DNA from: an uncultured Eggerthella sp.
Lineage (GTDB): Bacteria > Actinomycetota > Coriobacteriia > Coriobacteriales > Eggerthellaceae
Reading direction: 5' to 3'
NCBI GenBank assembly: GCA_900553605.1
Contig: USDX01000009.1
Span: forward strand, 8,529 to 72,528
DNA length: 64,000 nt
Of the stretch, positions 43,939-51,786 are shown one piece after another. The stretch's first letter is position 1, and each line of letters opens with the position of its first letter. Under the pieces are notes generated by a model. That model saw only the letters and a program-made list of their open reading frames with translations. It did no database searches and was not told the DNA's origin. The translations under genes and the position numbers were made by a program.

Positions 43939-45828
43939 TTAATCAGTCTCATGCGCAAGCGACTCATCAGCCGGCCAGGCTGGCGCCACAACATTCGGAG
44001 ACCCCTCGTTGAAATACCCATTCCCAGATCTACGCCATCCCGATTTAACCGATGAAATATCCCACTTAGAGCAATCGAGGGAAAGAGAGGGACATTTGCA
44101 GAACATCCCTTCGAACATTTTACCTTTAGACACATTCCATGATTCTGCACCTCTAATTGATTTAAGACGGGTGCAATCTGAAAACATATCGCTGAACTGT
44201 CTGGCGGCACTTGTGTCAAACGAGCTCAGATCCAATTGCTCAAGGGACGAACAGTCATCGAACATTTCCTCAAAATCCTCAACTGCACCGGTGTCAAACG
44301 ATCCTAGATCCACTTTCGCAAGCGTCGAACATCCCTTGAACATCCAGCTCATATCCTTCACGTTATTTGTGCTGAAATTCCTCAGGTCAAGGTTTTTTAA
44401 CTTTCTGCACTCGTAGAACATGCCATTCATATCCGTAGCGGACTCAGTGTTGAAGCTAGAAACATCAATGCTAGTTAAGCCCGAGCATTTCTCAAACATC
44501 CAATCGAACTCATATGCCCCTCTTGTATCGAAAGAGCTCAGATCAAGAGAATCCAAGCTATCGCAATCCTTGAACATCCGCGAAAATGAGACGGCTTGAC
44601 GCGTATCGAAAGAACTTAGATCCAACTGCTTGACGCTTGAACAGTTAAAAAACATGTATGAAAAATCGGTAACCTTACTCGTGTTAAGATTTTTTAAATC
44701 GATCGTGTCGCATTTCACTAGATGGGTGAACCACCCTCTCAGGCTTATTGGCTCAATCTCTTCCTTAAACGAAACACTACCAATATCTTCGGCATGGTCC
44801 TTCACCCAGGCGGGGTTATCGTCGCTGTTCTCCGAACCGCCCCACTTGCAGACTAGCTCCTCCACTCCCTCGTAAACGGAAGTGCAATTCTTTCCCTTGA
44901 ACGTAGAACCGCTGTTTGGAACGAATTTCTCCTTGTAGAACGTCAAGGAATTGTCACTGTCGGAATAGACGGCAAACGCCTTTTCCGGGATAGAAACGTA
45001 GAATGCAACACCTGCTATAGCGACAATCAGACATGCCACAACGGTTGGTACGAGGATCTTCTTCTTATGCTTCCTGAAAAAGATCTTCACTTTTGCCGTA
45101 GCCCTATCTAGTTTCTCCTGCTGAAGCCGCTTTCTCTCTTCCCGCCTCTCTTCCTCGAGCTTCTTTTTCCCCTCTTCCTCAGCCTTTCGATCTTGCACGG
45201 CAGCAACCAGCTGATCTTTGTCACGCAGCCCCTTTTCAATCTCTGGGTCAATCCCGCAGAATCGACACTTTGCGTACCCAACATTTATCGCACCGCATGC
45301 GCAACGCCACCATGAACCATGCGATTCGCAGCAGTGGTTTTCTGCAGTCGGGAAAACCGCACAACCCGACATCTTCAATTGATAAATGCGCTCCTTTTTT
45401 GCCTCAGGATCAAGAAGAAGTACCTCACGTGGAGGCAAGTGGGTGATTTCTCCCTCGCTTTCCCAATTGCCCAAGGTCGTTTTCAGAGCGCATATTGAAA
45501 GGCGAACATTTTTAACATCGCCCCGAGATAGCTTAAGAGGTCTTATTTCTGCATATCCACCAGCAGCAATATCCGCATCAAGCGTTTCGACGGGCTTTTG
45601 CTCCTCTGTTCCGTCTTCATAACAACAGGTGAAGAGAGCTTTATACGAAAGAACCTCCCTATCACTAATGTTCTTCAGCTTTGCCTGGAAATACGCCTCG
45701 CCAGTCTCTACGTTGCGCGCTACTTGCATTTTCTCAACTGCAAGCGGGCAGCCCTCAGCCCAGGGAATAGAAAGCTCTTCTGCATCCCAGTCCTGGGTGA
45801 GCTTGTAAATTACCTTAAATTCAGCCAT
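43939..45828 (-). CDS. BspA-type DUF285 repeat membrane protein
   Basis: 629 residues. Residues 1-150 form a beta-rich cytosolic-type domain (VSYKALF-like strands). Then a double zinc ribbon at ~166-196 (CCESHGSWWRCACG, AKCRFCGID), a charged coiled-coil (~200-250, EEEGKKKLEEERREERKRLQ) and one membrane helix at ~256-280. Outside, residues ~350-590 hold about eight DUF285 repeats with the pattern LDLSSFDT...MF.DCSSL, as in BspA-like surface proteins that bind host or bacterial partners. No signal peptide, so the orientation is N-in/C-out via the single helix. No LPxTG. The zinc ribbon and coiled coil suggest coupling to something inside the cell. Heads a three-gene leftward group's downstream end. 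Confidence 0.88.
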   Translation of the reverse strand: MAEFKVIYKLTQDWDAEELSIPWAEGCPLAVEKMQVARNVETGEAYFQAKLKNISDREVLSYKALFTCCYEDGTEEQKPVETLDADIAAGGYAEIRPLKLSRGDVKNVRLSICALKTTLGNWESEGEITHLPPREVLLLDPEAKKERIYQLKMSGCAVFPTAENHCCESHGSWWRCACGAINVGYAKCRFCGIDPEIEKGLRDKDQLVAAVQDRKAEEEGKKKLEEERREERKRLQQEKLDRATAKVKIFFRKHKKKILVPTVVACLIVAIAGVAFYVSIPEKAFAVYSDSDNSLTFYKEKFVPNSGSTFKGKNCTSVYEGVEELVCKWGGSENSDDNPAWVKDHAEDIGSVSFKEEIEPISLRGWFTHLVKCDTIDLKNLNTSKVTDFSYMFFNCSSVKQLDLSSFDTRQAVSFSRMFKDCDSLDSLDLSSFDTRGAYEFDWMFEKCSGLTSIDVSSFNTESATDMNGMFYECRKLKNLDLRNFSTNNVKDMSWMFKGCSTLAKVDLGSFDTGAVEDFEEMFDDCSSLEQLDLSSFDTSAARQFSDMFSDCTRLKSIRGAESWNVSKGKMFEGMFCKCPSLSLDCSKWDISSVKSGWRRSGNGYFNEGSPNVVAPAWPADESLAHETD

Positions 45829-45843
45829 GAAATATCACATCGA

Positions 45844-46104
45844 TTAAAGAGAGGGAAGCTCTTTGCTTATATCGGCAGAAGAAGCTTTAGAGCTTTTATT
45901 GGACAGCGCCATTACGTAAATCCCAAGAACAACCGGGGAAGCAAAGATGCCAATAAACCAAAGGACGTTCGCATCATCCCGGTAATGCCCCTTTTCTTTT
46001 GCCAAGTCCACGAAGAGGCTTATCGCAACAAGACCCGCAGCGATCATCGCAACTAGAACTAGAAAGAAAACCACTTCAACCAAACCAAATGATGCCGTTT
46101 TCAC
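45844..46104 (-). CDS. Small two-helix membrane protein
   Basis: 86 residues starting at GTG 46104 behind GGAGAG. Two hydrophobic segments (VVFFLVLVAMIAAGLVAISL and VLWFIGIFASPVVLGIYVMA) joined by a charged loop (AKEKGHYRDDAN) and a Ser/Lys-rich tail. No recognised family. It lies 15 bases upstream of the DUF285 protein gene, so the two are likely co-transcribed and may work together at the membrane. Confidence 0.7.
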   Translation of the reverse strand: MKTASFGLVEVVFFLVLVAMIAAGLVAISLFVDLAKEKGHYRDDANVLWFIGIFASPVVLGIYVMALSNKSSKASSADISKELPSL

Positions 46105-46215
46105 TTTGCTCTCCTTAATCTCACCAGGTCACGAACTCAATTCACGCCTGCATCATTTCCCGAACAGCTTTATGCGCGAACAACTCACCGTTCGCTTAAA
46201 TGCGCTCCGTTGAGC

Positions 46216-46920
46216 CTAGGCGCTCGGAACCTTAACCCGTAGCTTGAGCCGACTCGACGAGAGGTCGATGCTGTACTTAACTCCGTTATGAACTGAGGAA
46301 TCGTTATCAACAGTCTCAACCAACAGATCCTTTACCGCCTCTTCGTCGAGGGACGGATCGCATGCCATCATCACCGCTTCCGCCATTTGCACGAAATCGA
46401 CATATGAATCGACCGATGTTTCTGTTATGCAGAGGCTCACATCAGACAAATCCACGGAGCCAACACGCTTATCGTCGATAAAGACATCGTAGGTTTCCGC
46501 CGTCTTTGAGCTGCTCTTCTCAAGCTGCACCTGCCCGCTGCCGAGGTCATTGGCTTTTTTCTCGATCTGCTGGGCAGTTGGAACATGAACACCATCTGGC
46601 TCTGCAAACATCGAAAGTGCCCCAAGCAACGCAATCACGCACACAGCAACAAGAACAGCAACAAGAATGATCCTGTTTCGCTTTTTCTTCGAATCGGCTT
46701 GCGGCGCCTCTCCAACCAAGGCAGTCTCCGACACCGACCCGCCCACCACAGCAGATGGAGCCTCATCGGACCTCGCAGAAGGAGAGTTGTCGCTTCGCGT
46801 GCATGACGGTCCATCATCTGAAGCTATCCCCAGAATATCCGCCTTCTTCTTGTCATATTCCTCTTGAGTGATGGCGCCCATATCAAGAAGCTCTTTAAGA
46901 GCCCGAATCTCCTCAACCAT
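46216..46920 (-). CDS. SHOCT-domain membrane protein
   Basis: 234 residues from the ATG at 46920 (GGAAAGGG upstream). The first ~30 residues are a SHOCT motif (IRALKELLDMGAITQEEYDK). A Ser/acid-rich linker follows, then one membrane helix (~78-98, IILVAVLVAVCVIALLGALS) and an outer domain of ~130 residues (YDVFIDDKRVGSVDLSDVSL, DSYVDFVQMAEAVMMACDPS). SHOCT domains are short helical pairs common in membrane and lipoprotein sensors. Same N-in/C-out layout as the DUF285 protein two genes downstream. Function unknown. Confidence 0.75.
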   Translation of the reverse strand: MVEEIRALKELLDMGAITQEEYDKKKADILGIASDDGPSCTRSDNSPSARSDEAPSAVVGGSVSETALVGEAPQADSKKKRNRIILVAVLVAVCVIALLGALSMFAEPDGVHVPTAQQIEKKANDLGSGQVQLEKSSSKTAETYDVFIDDKRVGSVDLSDVSLCITETSVDSYVDFVQMAEAVMMACDPSLDEEAVKDLLVETVDNDSSVHNGVKYSIDLSSSRLKLRVKVPSA

Positions 46921-47278
46921 TCTCGCCCTTTCCGCGAGTAACAACAATTTGCCCACAGCTGCGACGGCGCCCAACACATGAGCGTTCCGAAATAGGGCAT
47001 AGCGATGCCCTGAAAATAGGAATGACGAGATAAGGGAGATTGCCCGGTCTTCGCTTATTAGATTGTGCGCCGCTCGCAGTTGCGAGCTGCAGTTGTGGTA
47101 TCACGAATCGTAGCACAAGCAGGCAAAGCAGCAGATGAATATTGCATTTCCCTGCGTCAAAGCAATCTATTTCTGCCGAATGGCAGCGCAATTCAAATAG
47201 TTAGCGCAAATAGAGTTCTTGACGCCAAGAACGACAACAAGGAGCCAATTGGGCGAAAAGAGTAGACGGTTAAGGAGA

Positions 47279-47420
47279 GCATCCGCCACAGTCACCACAA
47301 CTGCAAGGTATTGGCGCATACAAGCAAAACCGACCTAGAAGAAGGCGGATGCCCTCCTAGCCATCGGTTTTGCATAGATATGTTCGCTCAATCCTTTATC
47401 GGGTAAAAGCAGTTGTGGTG
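47279..47420. ncRNA. Candidate structured RNA with crossing complementary pairs
   Basis: Three exact complementary pairs within 142 bases: GCATCCGCC (47279) with 47344-47352, CACCACAACTGC (47293) with 47409-47420, and GCAAAACCGA (47324) with 47364-47373. Their order (a, b, c, a', c', b') means the first crosses the other two, a pseudoknot-like arrangement. It lies in the ~750-base gap 46921-47667. Strand and promoter are not resolved. Confidence 0.45.
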
Positions 47421-47544
47421 GTTCGGATTATAACGTGAAATCTGTTTGCATGTCGGAACGCTCTGGCTTTCGTCTACCAAACCGTCAAATACCGCAAAGT
47501 GCCTTCGGATGAATGATTTGATGGAGATATTAGAAGTTTCCCAT

Positions 47545-47660
47545 TGATCTGCGCAAACGCACAATTGCGCAACAGATCAGTCCATGGTAACTTGCTATTG
47601 GAGGCTTTAAGCTTCTACCGAGTCGCCGGGAGTTACCTCCCGGCATTTCTTTTATCTGGG
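47545..47660 (+). ncRNA. Structured leader of the DUF3800 gene
   Basis: A long hairpin (TGATCTG at 47545 with CAGATCA at 47573, and inside it GCGCAA with TTGCGC) is followed by a second hairpin (GCCGGGAG, TTAC, CTCCCGGC at ~47627-47646) and TTTCTTTT, directly ahead of the DUF3800 start. Structured RNA motifs named after DUF3800 have been described upstream of such genes; whether this is one of them needs a covariance search. The second hairpin also looks like a terminator or attenuator. Confidence 0.55.
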
Positions 47661-47667
47661 GGTTCGA

Positions 47668-48342
47668 TTGGATGAACTAAGTGTCTTCATCGATGAATCT
47701 GGTGGTCAGAACGGCATATCGAAATATGTCCTTATAACGCTTGTTTTCCACGACCAGTCAGCCCCCATTGCATCATTGATCAGCGAATACGAGAGCTCGC
47801 TTGCCCTGAAAGGGCTACCTGACATACCTTTCCACGCTTCTCCCCTGATGTACGGAAAAGGCGCTTACAGTAACCTCGACCACGAAACCCGCCATCGCTT
47901 GTTCTCGTCTTTTTTCGTACTTGTTCGTAAGCTTCCCATTTCGTATAAGACGTTCTCTTACCGTCGAAGCGAACTTTCCGACGCAAACCTTTTCACAGCT
48001 CGATTAAAAAGAGATCTTGCTGTTTTTCTCATCGACAATTTAGGGGAATTCCAGAAATACGATTCCGTAAAAATCTACTACGACAATGGCCAGCATATGA
48101 TTACCGAAGCGCTGCATAGGGCAATTGAATTCGCCCTTTCAAGGCAAGCAGTTCTATACCGAAACGCCTCGCCTCTCGATTATCGTCTTGCGCAAGTTGC
48201 CGACTTTCTATGCACATTAGAACTTGCCGCAATTAAATACGGCAACCACGAGGAAACATCGAGCGATAAGAAGATCTTTGGCACCATGAGAATGTTTAAG
48301 CGGAACTATTTAAGGCTCATTCGTCGAAAAGCACTTCGATAG
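47668..48342 (+). CDS. DUF3800 domain protein
   Basis: 224 residues from the TTG at 47668 (GGGGG upstream). It begins LSVFIDESGGQNG, the N-terminal FIDESG signature of DUF3800, and has a later acidic segment (VKIYYDNGQHM) and DYRLAQVADFLCTLELAAIK, where the family has its conserved C-terminal Asp in an RNase H-like fold. The domain is widespread in phage-, plasmid- and defence-related regions; its activity is not established, though a nuclease fold is commonly predicted. Preceded by a structured leader and followed by a bidirectional terminator. Confidence 0.85.
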   Translation: MDELSVFIDESGGQNGISKYVLITLVFHDQSAPIASLISEYESSLALKGLPDIPFHASPLMYGKGAYSNLDHETRHRLFSSFFVLVRKLPISYKTFSYRRSELSDANLFTARLKRDLAVFLIDNLGEFQKYDSVKIYYDNGQHMITEALHRAIEFALSRQAVLYRNASPLDYRLAQVADFLCTLELAAIKYGNHEETSSDKKIFGTMRMFKRNYLRLIRRKALR

Positions 48343-48370
48343 ATGTCACGGCACTTCTACGCTTGTCGAA

Positions 48371-48408
48371 AAAAAAAGCGGGACCCGCTCTAGCGAGTCC
48401 CGCTTTTC
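48371..48408. terminator. Bidirectional terminator between DUF3800 and panE-like genes
   Basis: AAAGCGGGAC with its complement, plus an inner CGCT/AGCG pairing; A-run on the left and T-run on the right serve both convergent genes. Confidence 0.85.
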
Positions 48409-48416
48409 AGCTACCG

Positions 48417-49352
48417 CTACTTATTCACGTACTCACGAATGTAGCGCTCAATGCCCGTCACGCAGGCAGCAAGCGTTTCATTCACAGGCGTGGGCACGCC
48501 GTACTTGGCGCCCTGCGCCACAACGGCACCGTTGATAACGCCCACTTCCGTAGGACGATGCTTTTCAAGGCTCTGAAGAATAGACGGCTTGAAGCTCTTC
48601 GGCAATCCGGCACGCGCCAGTTCAAGCACGTCCATGGGATTGGAATAAGTCAACTTCACGCCAGCCGCCTTGGCCACGTCCATACCTTCCTGAACAGCAG
48701 CGCAAGCGCAAGCCACCAGCTTTTCTTCTGCGTACATATCGCCATAGGGCAAATGTGTGATGCCGCACACCGCGCCCGTGGCAACATTGACCAGAAGCTT
48801 GTCCCAGATAACACCCATGATGTTGTCGGAAACGATGCAGTGCATGCCCGCCCCATCGAACGCAGCGCCTATGACGCGAGTGCGCTCGGTTACGCTGCCA
48901 TCAAGCTCACCGATAAAGGTGTCTTTGCCAGGAATGGTGGCCTGAACGCGGCCCGGCTCCAACAGCATTCCGCCGATATAGGTTTTGCCGCCGATAACAT
49001 GCTCGGCACCGACGCAATCACACAACACGTCTTCTGCGCCAAGGCCGTTCTGCAGCGATATCACCGTGGTGTTGGGGCCAACAAGCTCGCGGCCCTCTTC
49101 CATGGTCTTGGCGGTGTCGAACGCCTTGCACAAAACGATGACCAGGTCGCACTCACCAATGCCATCTGGCGTGGTATGACCCGAAAGCCTCACGGTTTCC
49201 TCTCCTGTAGGCGTTACCATGACCAGGCCTTTTTCTTTGATAGCATTCATGTGCGGAGCGCGTCCCACGAAATGAACCTCATTGCCGGCTTTCGCCAGCG
49301 CACCACCGATGGTGCTTCCCAGCGAGCCAGCCCCTAAAATGCAAACCTTCAT
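48417..49352 (-). CDS. Ketopantoate reductase (ApbA/PanE) family protein
   Basis: 311 residues. N-terminal NAD(P)-binding MKVCILGAGSLGSTIGGALA, FVGRAPH, and VILCKAFDT-type segment; the catalytic-Lys region is DNIMGVIWDKLLVNVATGAV, followed by a helical C-terminal domain. The family reduces 2-dehydropantoate to pantoate for CoA synthesis, but many homologues act on other 2-keto acids. No pan genes are near, so the substrate is open. ATG behind GGGGGAA; leftward. Confidence 0.87.
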   Translation of the reverse strand: MKVCILGAGSLGSTIGGALAKAGNEVHFVGRAPHMNAIKEKGLVMVTPTGEETVRLSGHTTPDGIGECDLVIVLCKAFDTAKTMEEGRELVGPNTTVISLQNGLGAEDVLCDCVGAEHVIGGKTYIGGMLLEPGRVQATIPGKDTFIGELDGSVTERTRVIGAAFDGAGMHCIVSDNIMGVIWDKLLVNVATGAVCGITHLPYGDMYAEEKLVACACAAVQEGMDVAKAAGVKLTYSNPMDVLELARAGLPKSFKPSILQSLEKHRPTEVGVINGAVVAQGAKYGVPTPVNETLAACVTGIERYIREYVNK

Positions 49353-49429
49353 TGCTTCCCCCTAGTTAAACAAATTCAATATCCCTCAACAGGCGCAGCA
49401 AAACGCTGTGCCAAGGCGATGCAGCGTAA

Positions 49430-49625
49430 CCGTAGACGGCGGCACCTTGCCGGCTGATGCGAGCAGAGAAACGCCCCCTCTAAGCGTTAAGGCGAGTGCG
49501 GCCTCCGCCCGCCATGTACCGACTCTCCTACTTTCGCTCGTTGAGCTCGACAGCCAGCAAGGTCGCCGTAGACGGCGGCACCTCCCCCCACCAGCTGCAA
49601 CTACTGTCGCTCGTTGACCTCGATG
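49430..49625. repeat. Degenerate repeats including a copy of the VOC gene 3' end
   Basis: CTACTGTCGCTCGTTGACCT at 49601 (the end of the leftward VOC gene, coding NERQ-stop on the minus strand) is repeated as CTACTTTCGCTCGTTGAGCT at 49528, 73 bases downstream of it in gene direction. CCGTAGACGGCGGCACCT occurs at ~49430 and ~49565. The 49353-49600 gap otherwise shows no gene. Confidence 0.65.
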
Positions 49626-49948
49626 GTTAAACCGAACGGCGCAACAAACCAATTGCGAGGCTTACCTTCAGCCTCCTTCACACCGGGCTGGGCGTACACC
49701 GTTTGAAGAAGAGCATCCACATCGTTGGCAACCAGGCCAATGTGGGAGACATCGCCCGAATAGGCACCACTGCCCGCTTCGTCTCGCTGAAGCTGAATGC
49801 CGCCAACCCATGCCTGATTCAAAGGCGACTCGCCCGACGCTGGGTCGGTCAAAGTGATTTCCATACCCATCACATCGGTGAAAAACGCTAGCGCCGTCTC
49901 GAAGTCGCGAACCTTTACCGCTACATGTTCAACACACGGAGCCGCCAT
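49601..49948 (-). CDS. VOC (glyoxalase/bleomycin-resistance) family protein
   Basis: 115 residues, one vicinal-oxygen-chelate unit: VEHVAVKVRDFETALAFFTD at the start, then WVGGIQLQRDE, DVSHIGLVANDVDALLQTVY and GLTIEVNERQ at the end. His and Glu in these strands are the usual metal ligands (HVAV, HIGL, IEV). It may be an isomerase such as a methylmalonyl-CoA epimerase-like or lyase enzyme; substrate unknown. Starts directly after the MaoC-like gene, so both form one leftward unit. Confidence 0.85.
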   Translation of the reverse strand: MAAPCVEHVAVKVRDFETALAFFTDVMGMEITLTDPASGESPLNQAWVGGIQLQRDEAGSGAYSGDVSHIGLVANDVDALLQTVYAQPGVKEAEGKPRNWFVAPFGLTIEVNERQ

Positions 49949-49949
49949 G

Positions 49950-50384
49950 TTATTCGCCTTCCACTTCGAAGAACTTCAAAATATGCGTCGCCACGCACAC
50001 CACCGTGCCGTCCTGATTGGTAACAACCACATCGGCATACGTTTTCATGGCAGCCTCGTCCACTTCTTTCACGGTATAGGTCGCCGTAAGGGTGTCGCCA
50101 AAATACACAGGCGCGGTAAAGCGCAAATGATCGTATCCATACGATGCACTGGGAATAGGAGACTCGTACTTTTGCTGGATGAGGGTTGAAGCCGTGCTAC
50201 CGAAGGCAAAGGTGAGTACGCCATGCACGATGCGCGTTCCGTACTTCGTGGTTTTCATGAACGCCTCGTTGAAGTGCATCTGGCTGTAATCGCCCGTGAT
50301 ACCGCCGAACTGATATACATCAGATTCGCTAACCGTCTTCGTGAACGAACAGCTGTTACCAACTTCCAAAGGTACCTTAGTCAT
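49950..50384 (-). CDS. MaoC-like hotdog-fold hydratase
   Basis: 144 residues. The R-hydratase signature with catalytic Asp and His is present: GGITGDYSQMHFNEAFMKTT, followed by RIVHGVLTFAFGS. Family members add water to (R)-type enoyl-CoA or related thioesters. ATG behind GGAAGGGGAT. Coupled to the VOC gene; divergent from a LysR regulator 329 bases away, a common layout for a regulator and its target, so control by that LysR protein is plausible. Confidence 0.85.
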   Translation of the reverse strand: MTKVPLEVGNSCSFTKTVSESDVYQFGGITGDYSQMHFNEAFMKTTKYGTRIVHGVLTFAFGSTASTLIQQKYESPIPSASYGYDHLRFTAPVYFGDTLTATYTVKEVDEAAMKTYADVVVTNQDGTVVCVATHILKFFEVEGE

Positions 50385-50426
50385 TGCCGATCCCCTTCCT
50401 TCTGGCTGCCGTTTTCTTTAGGCGAA

Positions 50427-50512
50427 TGCGGCGTTTCGTTGCCCTTCGGACCAGCTAGTGTTTGGTCAGGGTTCCCACTTGGCAATCTGGCCCAAAACAA
50501 CGAAACGCCGCA
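50427..50512. repeat. 15-bp perfect inverted repeat between MaoC-like and lysR-type genes
   Basis: TGCGGCGTTTCGTTG at 50427-50441 and its exact inverse at 50498-50512, 56 bases apart. The sequence between has no coding character. It occupies part of the 329-base divergent gap and could form a large cruciform or RNA stem, or be a small mobile element. Confidence 0.55.
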
Positions 50513-50712
50513 ATTGGCCCTCACACGAAACAAGCAACCAATGCGCAAACATTTCCTTGCGAAACCCTTTGATCTCGCAAGAAAAACGGTACTCCACTAA
50601 GGCTTTTACGTCTGCTGCAAAGTATTGGCAGAAGCTGCGCTAATATATGAACAGGATTCATGATTGCGCATATGCCCATTTCGCAGGCGCAACTTAAAGA
50701 GGAGATACTTCA

Positions 50713-51636
50713 ATGAACCTCGCTCAACTCACCTATTTCTGCCATTTGGCGAAAACCGAGCACTACACACGCTCGGCGGAAAGCCTTCATGTCTCGCAAT
50801 CGGCTCTCTCTCACTCCATTTCTTCCCTGGAAAAGGAGCTCGGATGCCGGCTATTCCGCAAGGCGGGACGCAACGTGCAGCTCACCGATGACGGGCGAGT
50901 ATTCTTGAAGTATGTTTCAGAGGGGCTTGCCTCCATCGACAGGGGCATTGCCGAGCTCGACCGCAGAAGCAACGGCCTTTCCGGATCCATCAACGTAGGC
51001 GCTATCGCAACGGTGAGATCGGGCTATCTGCCTGCAGCAATGCAGGGCTTTCGTTCGCAATTCGGAGACAAAACCGAGTTTCACGTACTTCAGGGCGAAA
51101 CAGCGCCTTTGAACCAAAAGCTCGAACAGGGTGTATGCGACCTGGTAATTGCGGGACCCGTCCATAAGCCAGGAATCACCTGCACCACGCTCTTTCATCA
51201 GCGCTTAGTGGTAGCGTTGCGTCGCGACCATCCACTAGCGGCGCTCAAAAAAGTGCGCTACGAAAACCTGATTGGCCACACCGTGATCACCTATCGCCGC
51301 GGCATAGCTTGCGGAGAAACCCTCGAAGCATTCCTGCAGGAAACCAACGCACCCCTTAGCAAGCTAACGTTGGTGCGCAACTACGAAGACGAGGTGATCC
51401 TGGGCGCGCTCGCCGTGCACGAGTCAAGCGTGGCTCTGACCATGCTCACCTCGAATTTGGCACCCAACCCCGACATGGTTATCTTGCCGCTCGACGTGGA
51501 AGGAGCCGAAGAGTTCTATCCCATTTCGCTCACCCGTCGCGAAGGCGATGCGCTAAACCCCGCCACGCAAGCGTTCATCGACTATCTGCTTTCGTTCGAA
51601 GCCCCCGCCTACGAACGAAGCGATTTTATTGCTTAA
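50713..51636 (+). CDS. LysR-family transcriptional regulator
   Basis: 307 residues. N-terminal winged helix-turn-helix 1-60 (LTYFCHLAKTEHYTRSAESL, VSQSALSHSISSLEKELGCR) and a periplasmic-binding-protein-like effector domain (~90-300). ATG behind AGAGGAGA. Divergent from the MaoC-VOC unit, the likely target. The last codons seed a degenerate repeat array in the 150 bases that follow. Confidence 0.92.
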   Translation: MNLAQLTYFCHLAKTEHYTRSAESLHVSQSALSHSISSLEKELGCRLFRKAGRNVQLTDDGRVFLKYVSEGLASIDRGIAELDRRSNGLSGSINVGAIATVRSGYLPAAMQGFRSQFGDKTEFHVLQGETAPLNQKLEQGVCDLVIAGPVHKPGITCTTLFHQRLVVALRRDHPLAALKKVRYENLIGHTVITYRRGIACGETLEAFLQETNAPLSKLTLVRNYEDEVILGALAVHESSVALTMLTSNLAPNPDMVILPLDVEGAEEFYPISLTRREGDALNPATQAFIDYLLSFEAPAYERSDFIA

Positions 51637-51780
51637 TACGCCAATTCTGATGTCGCTTGGCCTTGATATCGGTGGGCAAGGCGGTGCCTACGCGACTTTC
51701 TTGCTTAAAGTGCCAATTCCGGCATCGCTGGGACTACCGTATTGCCTCGCCCGCAAACGAAGCGACTCTACTGTTCGCGA
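51607..51780 (+). repeat. Degenerate copies of the lysR-type gene 3' end
   Basis: GCCTACGAACGAAGCGATTT with TTATTGCTTAATACGCCAAT (coding end plus stop, 51607) recurs as GCCTACGCGACTTTCTTGCT with TAAAGTGCCAATTCC at 51686, and in part as GCAAACGAAGCGACTCTACT at ~51751. The units fill the gap between the convergent regulator and nadE genes. Confidence 0.7.
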
Positions 51781-51786
51781 TTGAAT

